Positions 22,891 through 33,789 of a stretch of 64,000 nucleotides of DNA are shown here, one piece after another. The position numbers and the translations under genes are program-made. Below the pieces are notes generated by a model. The model saw only the letters and a list, made by a program, of their open reading frames with translations, was not told the DNA's origin and did not search any database. Positions within the stretch are counted from its first letter, which is position 1. Every line of letters begins with the position of its first letter. The DNA comes from Puccinellia tenuiflora. Its lineage: Eukaryota; Streptophyta; Magnoliopsida; Poales; Poaceae. The stretch is from the NCBI GenBank assembly GCA_012064385.1, contig QRDG01001850.1:624371-688370 (forward strand), in the 5' to 3' direction.

Positions 22891-24411
22891 GTCGTGTCAT
22901 TTGGGAATGACATGATGGACACCACCCAAACTAAGTTGACGCAATAAGATCTGTCACGAAACATCAGCATTGCGATAACTTAAATGATACGTAGTAGTAA
23001 CCAGGTCCTTAGACCGTGAGATCATATTTAATCACTGTTGTAGAGGGAAGCTTTAACTGCATCAACCGTCACACCGTAACAGGGTGATCATAAAGGTGTC
23101 TATCAGGTTTTCTAAAGGAAAACGTTGAGGCGTGTGCATCAAGAGCGGGATTTGTCCATCCGCGTGACGGAAAGATATCACTGGGCCCACTCGGTGATAT
23201 TACATCAAAGTCTTGCAAGCATGTGACTAGGTCACGGAGATGTAATATCATGGAGACGAGTAAATAAGTTTGTCGGGTAACGAGATGGGGATCTCGGACA
23301 AACTTGATATCGTGTGACAAAAGGAATTGTGAACAACGACAAGGTTCAAGCGACAAAGAACTTCGCGGAACACACAGGGGCCATCATGGGTTTCCAGATC
23401 CCGTTGTTGGTCATTGATCGGAGAGGAGTCTCGATCATGTCTGGAGTGATCCCGAACCGTAGGGTGGCACGCTTAAGGGTAGACGACACTTAGGAACAGT
23501 TTCGGTACCGAACAAATAAGAGAGACAAACTCCGGAATGGTTCCGGGAATTGTCCAATGGTGATCGGAGAGGTTCCGAAGTGTTTCGGAATGAGAGAGAA
23601 TTATCCGATGCTGATCGGAGGTGTTCCGACGGTGTTTCGGAATAAGGGGGAAACATCCGATGGAGATCGGAGGGCAACGAAAGGTGTTTCGGAGCAAGAG
23701 GAAATTAAATAATATGAATGTAATATTAATTAGTCTAATTAATGATTCAATATATATTTGTAATTGAATTTAAGGGGCAGCCCACCTAAATGGGCCCTAA
23801 GGACCCATTAGGGAAACTGCCCCAAGAGGAAGCCTAAAAGGGGGCTAGCCGGCCATGGGCCAACCCCCCCCCCCCCACGTGGGGCCCACTAGGGGGAACG
23901 GCCAAGTGTGGGTTTTTAGTCCCACACCGCCCCCCAAGGGAGTTGGATTCCCTCCTCCTCCTATATAAAGAGGTCCCCCCTCCTCCCAAAAGTATCCCAT
24001 CCAATTCTCTCTCTCTCCCTCACGTGTGATTCCGAAATATTGGAGTTGTATATGGGGTTAGGGTTTTCTCCACCATACGCACACCGCCGTGCTGTTGGAG
24101 CTTCGGTTTGAGCTGTTCATCTTCCGCTGCTGCCGCTGGACCGGAGCCGGGGTATCGTCGCTACACCGTATGCGTGTAGAACTACGGAGGTGCTGCACTT
24201 GCGGCACTCGTCGCCGGTACGACTCCACGACCTTGAGGTCGGCGTCGTACGACTACATCGCCAACGTTCATCGGAACGTAACGCTTTCGGTCTTCAAGGG
24301 TATGAATACCGATTCCCTCTGTTACTTTATATCTGCATAGTAATAGATCTTGGCTAGTTAGTGGTTCGCGTTGTTAGGAAAAAAAATGTTTTATGCTGCG
24401 GAACCCCTACA
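22891..24411 (+). repeat. Angela/BARE1-like LTR, 5' end removed by the Maximus-like insertion
   Basis: The order of blocks matches an Angela/BARE1 LTR in plus orientation: an aatgacatgatgg segment, agaccgtgagatcata, taacagggtgatcataaagg, gggatttgtccatccg, the gggcccactcggt block, a run of ttccg repeats, a TATA box (TATATAAAG, 23962-23970), a GC-rich leader and the end ggaacccctaca at 24411. No PBS follows, so it is a solo or truncated LTR. It is clearly diverged from the Angela-like LTRs at 51055 and 57677, which lie in the opposite orientation. A C14 run occurs near 23860. Confidence 0.65.
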
Positions 24412-25340
24412 CATAAAGGTGAAGTGTCATGTAGTCGACGTTTACACAACACCACTAGAAGAATAGCACCACAACTTAAATATCAAACCATTAAATATTA
24501 CTCAGCATAATTCCACTACTTGCAACAAGACTTCCCATGTCCTCAAGAACTAAACGAACTACTCACAAGACATCATATTGATCATAATCAGAGGTGATGA
24601 ATGGATGAATAACAATCTGGTCATAAAAGTATTTCACTGATAAAACTCAATAGCATCAACTACACAAGGCAATCAACACCGGAAAAGTGATCCCAATGAA
24701 CTACAATAAGTATAACCCTAGATGCAACAGCAGAACGGCGTGGAGCTCTGGGGATGATGGAGCTGTCGGTGAGGATGGTGTTGATGATGATCCCGATGAA
24801 GCCCGTGACAATGATGATGACGATGGTGATGATCTCCCCTCTCCGGGAAGGAATTTCCCCGGTAGACTTCTCCCTACCGGAGAGCTTTTTCTCTCTCTGT
24901 GGTTTCCTCCCCCAAGGCAGCGCCGGTATATTTCTTCAAAGCGTCCCCGATGATTTTTAGGTCATATAGATCATATACGCGAAAGGGGGAACTGGAGGCG
25001 ACCCAGGGCCACCAGGTGGGCCCCAGGCGCGGCCTAGGGATGGGCCGTGGCTAGGTGGCGTGCGCCCTGGTGGCTCCCTTCTGGTCCCTCTTCTGGCTTC
25101 TCTCATCATCTGGCAAAATATTGATCCCTGAATTTTTGCAGAATTTTTTGGTGATGCAGAAGTATAGTATCTTGACGGTGCTTTTTCCAGCTGATTTCGG
25201 GCTCCGGCGGTCAAATCACCAACAATCATCAAACATGCAAAATAATATAAAATAACATAAGTATAGCATTATAATATGAAATATATCTGTGAATAACAAT
25301 AAACTATGATATAAAATAGTGATGCAAAATGGACGTATCA
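24412..25340 (-). repeat. Athila-like LTR, 3' part missing
   Basis: On the minus strand this starts TGATACGTCCATTTTGCAT at 25340, a common start of grass Athila-type LTRs. It then runs through an AT-rich U3, a GC-rich segment with ccaggcgcggccta and an AT-rich segment up to the Angela-like LTR. There is no PBS, and the 3' end seems to be lost at 24412. A trinucleotide-rich stretch (gatgatgat) lies at about 24755-24835. Confidence 0.6.
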
Positions 25341-25380
25341 TGCTACTTATAGCATTTAAAGCTCAAACAGTCCATGCCTA
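25341..25380. other. Target-site flank of the CACTA element
   Basis: Forty bases lie between the Athila-like LTR and the CACTA end. The last three, CTA (25378-25380), are repeated at 37590-37592 and form the 3-bp target-site duplication. Confidence 0.8.
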
Positions 25381-25689
25381 CACTACAAAGGATGATATTT
25401 TTGTTGACAAATCACTTTCGTCATGTATTGGCCAATTTTCGTCAAGGATTTCATCGAGGTGACGAAATTTGATCGTCACGGGGTTCGTCAACAAAGCTCC
25501 GTCATAAAATATCGAGGGTGACGGTATGCATTTTTTTGTCAATGTAAAACGTTTGATGGTGACGACCTGCAAATTCATCAACGTTGAAGGTTGATTTTTG
25601 ACAGACAGATTTGTCACGGACAATTCGAACTTTCGTCAATATCTAAATGTTGCCAAGTTTCTGATTGGTCCAAAAAAGCATACGTGGTC

Positions 25690-25950
25690 TTACATGTGGG
25701 TCCCATTTGGCTGCTGACAACATGGGTCCGACAGCGCTGACGTGGATATCTGTCATGTGGGACCGGCATGGTGCTGACTTGTGGGACCCACAAAATATTA
25801 TGACAAGCTGGACCCACAATATTCTGACCGGTGGGATCCACAAAATTCTGACAAGTGGGACCAGGTTGTTGCCGACATATGGGTCCCAATAATGCTGACT
25901 GGTGGGACCCACAAAATTCTGACAAGTGGGACCAGAATTGGTGCCACGTG
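25690..25950. repeat. Subterminal array of GTGGGACC-type motifs
   Basis: About ten imperfect copies of a unit with GTGGGACC(CAC) or its complement occur in about 260 bp, for example at 25694, 25767, 25790, 25831, 25854 and 25892. Several units continue as caaaattctgacaag. Two similar motifs occur near the other end (37265 and 37334). Subterminal repeats of En/Spm-type elements are bound by the small transposase protein. The core also matches the class of sites recognised by plant TCP factors (GTGGGNCC), though binding is only an inference. Confidence 0.65.
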
Positions 25951-26216
25951 GTTTCATTTAATGGTGACGTTGTGACATTTTACGTCACCTTTCGAATTTA
26001 TCAAAATTTGAGAACATTTGAATTATTTGCGAAATTTTGGAAACAAAATAACTGGCAAAATATAACAAAAAAAAATCATAAGATAATGGTGGCATACGTA
26101 GTCGGTATGTGTCTCACAGATCAAAAGATTCATAAGAAAGATTACAATTGGGTACAGAACACAAAGAAATTAAAAGACCTATGATTAAGAATGTTGTATG
26201 ATGGCGGTGCAATTGA

Positions 26217-28832
26217 TTAGTTGCCCTGGGATTCTGTCATGGATGGTTGATGGGATGTCCTCAAGAGCAAATTCAGCACGGCATCCATTTCTGACTGCCT
26301 CTTTTCATAACCCAGAGTATTTTCTTCTTGGGCTTTCTTCAGAGGTTCAAGTTCTTCCTCCTGCTTCTTCCTGATCTCTTCAAATTTTTGATCTTGTTCT
26401 TGCAGCCTTGCCTGCATCTCACTGTGGTACCTTTCAGCTGCCTGTATGGAGTTTTGCTCTTGATCTGCCAGTCTTTGTTGTAGCTCTCGGATGGGTGTAG
26501 CTGAAACAGACGACTTCCTGGAGCTTGTTGCGACGCCCAATCTTGGTAGGAATGTGCTGTTGCAGGTGGTGGATGGGCTTTTCTCGCTGAGAACTAGCTG
26601 AACAATTTGCAAATCAGGTTCATCTTCATTGCGTGGCGCCGCTTTTTTTCCACCATTTTGTCCTGCATAAAGATTACAATCATTGCATGGACAACATACA
26701 AAACTAGAATATATAAAAATTGTGCTAATATGAAATATTTCTTACATATGCACTTTTTGCTTCAGCACTCATAATGTTATCCTTGTTAGTGTGTGTCATT
26801 CTAAAAAATTCAATTGGAGAGGTTTCTTCTTCCTGCTGCTTAGCCTTCTGCTTGCAAAAATGTAGAATGCACATTACCATTGTGTACTGTGTATGACAGA
26901 AGTATAAACTGTATGGGGAAGTTCAGAACACTTACTACATGTTCCCAATGAGCAACATAGCTTCGAGATCCAGTGGTATGGAACTGTTTCACAGCTTCTC
27001 TGTTCTTTCCATTTGTTAAACACACTCCCTATGTTCAGTACATGCATTTTATTTATCCAGATCAGAGAAATGTAAGATTTCAGTAGCTGTTATTGAAAGG
27101 AATAAGATTTATGTACCTGGTACTTCTCATCAAACCATCTGTTCACCAGTTCTTTCCAGCTTTTCTCTTCTACATGATCTGGCTTCTTCAGATATGCTTG
27201 CTCCAGTGTGAGATCTTTAATTTTGGGCCAATACTCCTTCTTAAGCCTATATCGGAAGTGCCGAATACTAACTTGCAGCATATCAGTGCACACATCTTGG
27301 GCCACCTCATCATTTCTGTCCATAGTAAACTTTCCCTGCAAAATAGTGATGCACTAATCAGTAGATTCTTAGAAGGTTGATCATGTAGCATAATAATTAG
27401 GTTAAACCGAGATTGTACTGGACTCACCGCTACTGTATTTATAGCATGAGGAATGACATGTTGGAGAGTTTTATCTTTCTTGTACTGTGTCCAGTGTGTT
27501 GCACGCGGCATTTTGGCACGGATGTGAATACCAACCTCACTACTCAGCTTTGCTGACTGGATATAATCCTTGGGTCTCCTTACACCGGCAGTGAAGTCAA
27601 TTTGCATCTTAGTGCCACCATTTCTTCTTGTGTACTCATGTAGTCCATGGCCCATAGTAGTCTGCGACCACCTCTCTTTCTCTTAGTACGGCCAGATGCT
27701 GTCAATGTCTTTGAAATAAGAGAGATGAAATGATTATCTTTTATATGAAAATATGCGGTACAGTGTGTAGTTTTTACAAACTTTCATACCTTGCCGTTCA
27801 AAGTTTACAATTTGATTGTCCTCAGGAGATGAGTTGCTGCCTCCAGATGTCAGGATCTGGTTAGTTGAGGGTGCTCCTTCAGTTGTTGCCCTTGATCTTG
27901 TTGCAATGTTGGATGGTGGAACTTCTGGTCTGGAATGCTTCTTCTGTGCAACTGTTGCAGAACCAGGAACTATCTGCAAGCAAAGTAGAGGCCAAATTAG
28001 TAGGAAACATTTAGCATGTATTTGCTATCAGAGTTCAAAAATAGTTCCACAGACCTGAGATAAAGTTTTGCCGACAGTGCGCTGATCCTCATCTGAATGA
28101 AGATCATCCTCTATAGCAGCTATCTCTTCTGGATTCGGTTGGTACGAAGGGTCCTCTTCGACCTCCTTGTCTTGGCAGCCTGTGCCCTTTTGGTTGTTAC
28201 TTGTTCCTATTTGTAGCCCACCATACACTAATGAACGTGCAAAACCAGAGAAATCTTGCTGAATTTCGTGGCCTTGTCCATATTTTTCCGCCAAAATTTT
28301 TGTCATGCGTAGAAGATTTTCTTGCATTTCTCTGTCCTTTTGAAGCTCATATGCCGACTTGACGGGTTTTTCTGTCCCTGCTGAAATAATCGGAAGGGAG
28401 TAGCGTTAACTAAACATAAGATGGGGCCAATTCCATAGAAAACAGCAAATAAGTGTCCATGCAAAAGATTATATAGCAGCAAATGATTGAAAAAATAAGA
28501 GTGTACGATGCGGGATCCAATCATGTGGTATGTACGAACACACCTACAACTCAATGATATCATGCCCTGATCTATCAAGTATGCAAGATCTAGATATAGG
28601 ACAAATCGATCCAATCGAAAACCAAAAAACCGATCTCTCGATCGTAGCATCCGAAAAACAAAACAAGAAGCTGATCACCGACAGATTTACCTTGGAGTGT
28701 CTTCGACCTGGGTCCCTTCTTCAGCGTCTGTGCGCGACGATCGTTACCCGAGCTGGGTCCCTCCTTCGGCGTCTGTGCGCGATGATCGTTCCCCCTGACG
28801 GCTCGACGACTTCCTGCCATGGCGACCACCAT
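26217..28832 (-). CDS. CACTA second gene, Transposase_24 (Ptta/En/Spm) type, about eight exons
   Basis: The start is ATG 28832 or 28820 (MAGSRRAVRG). Exons by eye: 28832-28691 (donor gtaaat), 28380-28055, 27973-27790, about 27713-27428, about 27336-27118, about 27033-26940, a short one near 26850-26750, and a last one ending at the stop at 26217. Donor GT and acceptor AG fit at the joints I checked. Exon 4 has PRATHWTQYKKDKTLQ; exons 5 and 6 carry the family core (SWKELVNRWFDEKYQ, then CLTNGKNREAVKQFHTTGSR). The last exon is a Glu/Gln-rich coiled coil (about residues 30-110 of that exon). I see no stop in the exons, so this gene may be intact. It probably corresponds to the DNA-binding partner protein of CACTA transposition. 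Confidence 0.7.
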
Positions 28833-29268
28833 GAAGATAGATGCGAGATGGAAGAACCGTGCGGCGAAGACACCGGATCTGGGTGAGCACGAGAGGATGA
28901 GGTCTGGGGGTGGGGAGTTAAGATGCTCGTAAATCATGGGGGAGAGGCACGACGTATATAAGGGAGGGCGAAATATTTGATAGGTGGGGTGCGCGGGAGG
29001 AGTGGAGGGAGCGAAAAAAATTGGGCGTTTTAGCAGCCGTCTTAGTACAATTTGGAGGGAACAACATTTTGCCGAGAAAGAAAAAAGATTATTCTGAAAA
29101 TGTAACTGTACATGTTTATTTTAATTAAAAAAGACCAGAAAATGAATGAGACGCATGAAAAAGAAATCTAAATTTCATTTGTAGACAACAAAGAACTATA
29201 CTGGGATCACATCACATATGCTTCAACTGATGGTTTTCTCGCTTGAGTTGTACGGTTTGCTCTAGCCC

Positions 29269-32200
29269 ATGAGTAAATGTAGTCACATTCATGTACAAAA
29301 TTCAAATTTAAAAATTTCATGAGGTTTGGTGTAGTTTGATGTGAATTTACATGAGTAAGGGCATTTTGGGCATAACGGTCGAATCGTCGAACACGGAAGT
29401 TGTAAAAGCTTTGCATATGAGGTTTTTTGTGATAACACATCCCACATATATGTTATTGTTCATCACTGTGAGATTTTGTCTGAAAACACTTGTGAAACCT
29501 CATGTTGGTTGGATCCACCCATGGGTGCACCGACATATGGGTGAATGGCTCTTTTTCAAGAAAGCTTCACTTCAAAGATTCAGACTGAGCTGCAAATTTT
29601 TGTGAGTGGTCATGAAGGGTATGTATGTGTGTTTGAGGAGTTTCAGATTTTTCTAACAATTGTAGGTGTTTGTTAAATTTTTTCGATGAAAAATGACAGG
29701 AAATGAGTAAAACTCACAAAAACTGCTAAATTCAATGTAAAATCATCATGAACAAGTGGGACTGAGTAAATGTAGTCACATTCATGTACAAAATTCAAAT
29801 TTAAAATTTTCATGAGGTTTGGTGTAGTTTGATGTGAATTTACACGAGTAAGGGCATTTTGGGCATAACGGTCGAATCGTCGAACACGGAAGTTGTAAAA
29901 GCTTTGCATATGAGGTTTTTTGTGATAACACATCCCACATATATGTTATTGTTCACCACTGTGAGATTTTGTCTGAAAACACTTATGAAACCTCATGTTG
30001 GTTGGATCCTCCCATGGGTGAACGGCTCTTTTTCAAGCAAGCTTCACTTCAAAGATTCAGACTGAGCTGCAAATTTTTGTGAGTGGTCATGAAGGGTATG
30101 TATGTGTGTTTGAGGAGTTTCATATTTTTCTAACAATTGTAGGTGTTTGTTAATTTTTTTCAATAAAAAATGACAGGAAATGAGTAAAACTCACAAAAAC
30201 TGCTAAATTCAATGTAAAATCATCACGAACAAGTGGGACTGAGTAATTGTAGTCACATTCATGTACAAAATTCAACTTTAAAAATTTCATGAGGTTTGGT
30301 GTAGTTTGATGTGAATTTACACGAGTAAGGGCATTTTGGGCATAACGGTCGAATCGTCGAACACGGAAGTTGTAAAAGCTTTGCATATGAGGTTTTTTGT
30401 GATAACACATCCCACATATATGTTATTGTTCATCACTGTGAGATTTTGTCTGAAAACACTTGTGAAACCTCATGCTGGTTGGATCCACCCATGGGTGCAC
30501 CGACATATGGGTGAACGGCTCTTTTTCAAGCAAGCTTCACTTCAAAGATTCAGACTGAGCTGCAAATTTTTGTGAGTGGTCATGAAGGGTATGTATGTGT
30601 GTTTGAGGAGTTTCAGATTTTTCTAACAATTGTAGGTGTTTGTTAAATTTTTTCGATGAAAAATGACAGGAAATGAGTAAAACTCACAAAAACTGCTAAA
30701 TTCAATGTAAAATCATCATGAACAAGTGGGACTGAGTAATTGTAGTCACATTCATGTACAAAATTCAAATTTAAAAATTTCATGAGGTTTGGTGTAGTTT
30801 GATGTGAATTTACACGAGTAAGGGCATTTTGGGCATAACGGTCGAATCGTCGAACACGGAAGTTGTAAAAGCTTTGCATATGAGGTTTTTTGTGATAACA
30901 CATCCCACATATATGTTATTGTTCACCACTGTGAGATTTTGTCTGAAAACACTTGTGAAACCTCATGTTGGTTGGATCCACCCATGGGTGCACCGACATC
31001 GATCATATGGGTGAACGGCTCTTTTTCAAGCAAGCTTCACTTCAAAGATTCAGACTGAGCTGAAAATTTTTGTGAGTGGTCATGAAGGGTATGTATGTGT
31101 GTTTGAGGAGTTTCAGATTTTTCTAACAATTGTAGGTGTTTATTAATTTTTTCGATGAAAAATGACAGGAAATGAGTAAAACTCACAAAAAATGGAAAAT
31201 TCAATGTAAAATCATCATGAACAAGTGGGACTAAGTAAATGTAGTCACATTCATGTACGAAATTCAAATTTAAAAATTTCATGAGGTTTGGTGTAGTTTG
31301 ATGTGAATTTACACGAGTAAGGGCATTTTGGGCATAACGGTCGAATCGTCGAACACGGAAGTTGTAAAAGCTTTGCATGTGAGGTTTTTTGTGATAACAC
31401 ATCCCACATATATGTTATTGTTCATCACTGTGAGATTTTGTCTGAAAACACTTGTGAAACCTCATGTTGGTTGGATCCACCCATGGGTGCACCGACATCG
31501 ATCATATGGGTGAACGGCTCTTTTTCAAGCAAGCTTCACTTCAAAGATTCAGACTGAGCTGCAAATTTTTGTGAGTGGTCATGAAGGGTATGCATGTGTG
31601 TTTGAGGAGTTTCATATTTTTCTAACAATTGTAGGTGTTTGTTAATTTTTTCGATGAAAAATGACAGGAAATGAGTAAAACTCACAAAAAATGGAAAATT
31701 CGATGTAAAATCATCATGAACAAGTGGGAATGAGTAAATGTAGTCACATTCATGTACGAAATTCAAATTTAAAAATTTCATGAGGTTTGGTGTAGTTTGA
31801 TGTGAATTTACACGAGTAAGGGCATTTTGGGCATAACGGTCGAATCGTCGAACACGGAAATTGTAAAAGCTTTGCATATGAGGTTTTTTGTGATAACACA
31901 TCCCACATATATGTTATTGTTCATCACTGTGAGATTTTGTCTGAAAACACTTGTGAAACCTCATGTTGGTTGGATCCACCCATGGGTGCACCGACATCGA
32001 TCATATGGGTGAACGGCTCTTTTTCAAGCAAGCTTCACTTCAAAGATTCAGACTGAGCTGCAAATTTTTGTGAGTGGTCATGAAGGGTATGTATGTGTGT
32101 TTGAGGAGTTTCAGATTTTTCTAACAAATGTAGGTGTTTGTTAAATTTTTTCGATGAAAAATGACAGGAAATGAGTAAAACTCACAAAAACTGCTAAATT

Positions 32201-32766
32201 CAATGTAAAATCATCATGAACAAGTGGGACTGAGTAATTGTAGTCACATTCATGTACAAAATTCAAATTTAAAAATTTCATGAGGTTTGGTGTAGTTTGA
32301 TGTGAATTTACACGAGTAAGGGCATTTTGGGCATAACGGTCGAATCGTCGAACACGGAAGTTGTAAAAGCTTTGCATATGAGGTTTTTTGTGATAACACA
32401 TCCCACATATATGTTATTGTTCATCACTGTGAGATTTTGTCTGAAAACACTTGTGAAACCTCATGTTGGTTGGATCCACCCATGGGTGCACTGACATATG
32501 GGTGAACGTTTCTTTTTCAAGCAAGCTTCACTTCAAAGATTCAGACTGAGCTGCAAATTTTTGTGAGTGGTCATGAAGGGTATGTATGTGTGTTTGAGGA
32601 GTTTCAGATTTTTCTAACAATTGTAGGTGTTTGTCAAAAAAATTCGATGAAAAATGACAGGAAATGAGTAAAACTCACAAAAAATGGAAAATTCAATGTA
32701 AAATCATCATGAACAAGTGGGACTGAGTAAATGTAGTCACATTCATGTACGAAATTCAAATTTTAA
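29269..32766. repeat. Tandem array of about 495-bp units inside the CACTA
   Basis: Seven units plus a short partial one. The marker ttgcata (ttgcatg in unit 5) recurs at 29411, 29904, 30381, 30874, 31373, 31872 and 32372, giving spacings of 493, 477, 493, 499, 499 and 500 bp. Units are nearly identical. Units 4, 5 and 6 share a 6-bp insertion (caccgacatcgatcatatgg), unit 2 lacks 16 bp at the same place, and units 1, 3 and 7 have the short form. Every unit holds an open minus-strand frame of at least 77 codons starting MCYHKKPHMQSFYNF. The array lies between the two transposase genes. Its function is unknown. Confidence 0.92.
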
Positions 32767-32859
32767 AATGCACCTAATCCTACGCTTTCACACGGCCTTT
32801 CTTTCACACAGTTGCGCCCGTTGCTTCTTCATCCACACCAATTAATTTGCACGCCTCAT

Positions 32860-33374
32860 CGCGTCTTTAAATAGTGCCAATCCAACTTCCCTTCTTCTCA
32901 TCCCTCTCCAGCCCCATTGCCTCCTCCTCCCTCTACCACCATGTTGACCTTGTCTCTCCCTTCTAGCCCCGAGTCTGTCAGCGACGAGGACAACTACCCA
33001 AACCGTCGCCACTGGTGGGAGGAGGCGGAGGAGGAACCTCCGAGGCGTGGCGTCGCCAGCGACGTGGGCGATGCACCGCCCCCGTCGAGTCGGAGAGCCC
33101 CTTCATCCACAACCCCGACCCCGACGAGGTCAAGAAGATCGCCAACCGCTCCGACAATGCCATCCACCGCCGCCTTGCCATCCTGGAGAAGAAGGAGAAG
33201 AAGGAACTCGCCGCCAAGGAGAAGAAGGCGGCGAGGGAGTGGCGTCCCGCCCGGAAACACTGGGACAGGGCCATGAAGCGGCTCCGGGAGGACAATCTCC
33301 GGGCCTTGTCCAACACCGAGATGGCGGATAGGGCGGCGGAGTGGAGGGCGGTGGCGGGTAGGGTTAGGGTTTAG
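32860..33374 (+). pseudogene. GC-rich ORF block with its own TATA-like box, possible captured gene fragment
   Basis: On the plus strand, opposite to the transposase genes, a TATA-like tttaaatag (about 32866) is followed by a pyrimidine-rich leader (cttcttctcatccctctcc) and an ATG at 32941 starting MLTLSLPSSPESVSDEDNYP. About 45 codons later the natural reading shifts to the frame containing SPFIHNPDPDEVKKIANRSD and a Lys/Glu/Arg-rich helix (AILEKKEKKELAAKEKKA) ending at 33374. Codons are strongly GC3-biased, unlike the AT-rich surroundings. The block starts where the tandem array ends. I do not recognise the protein. It may be a host exon captured by the CACTA, or a diverged element ORF. Confidence 0.4.
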
Positions 33375-33789
33375 GGCCCGCAGACGAAGGGCCCGCAGAC
33401 GAAGGGGCGCCAACGGGTAGGGTTAGGGTTTAGGGCCCTTTATATTTAGGGCCATATATGAAATGTAATTTTTCTTTTTTTAGTTTAATATATGTAATGT
33501 GTAATGTGGGTCGGGCCCCTCTATATGTAATGTGGTTGCCAATGTTTGTGCTTGGGTATATATGTCCCATGTTCATCCGTGCTAATATAAAATATTAACC
33601 CTAAATAAGGCCATTTGCGACTGAGGGTAAAACTGAGGTCATGGACACATCTAAGGGCAGCCTGATAATTAACCCTAAATAATATTCCTCCCCGTTACTC
33701 CGTGTTAACCGCTAGACCGTCGCGGGTCTTGACGCGTGACGTGCAGTCCAACTGACTAGTGGGCCCCCACGTCCCATCGTATTGTCACG
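33375..33789. other. Non-coding stretch between ORF block and TNP2 3' end
   Basis: Two copies of gggtagggttagggtttaggg (about 33357-33377 and 33415-33437) flank a short duplication of gggcccgcagacgaag. The remainder, up to the TNP2 stop codon, has no coding signal. The rest holds cgtcacg/cgtgacg motifs near 33740-33790. Confidence 0.5.

Noticed and set aside
29269..32766. CRISPR-like repeat structure
   Set aside because: Units are about 495 bp, contiguous and without unique spacers, in a eukaryotic transposon.
32978..33413. Minus-strand ORFs of 112 and 139 codons
   Set aside because: Antisense shadows of the GC-rich plus-strand block at 32941-33374.
33357..33437. Telomere-like gggttagggtttaggg motifs
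   Set aside because: Only two short isolated copies; not a TTTAGGG array and no sign of a chromosome end.
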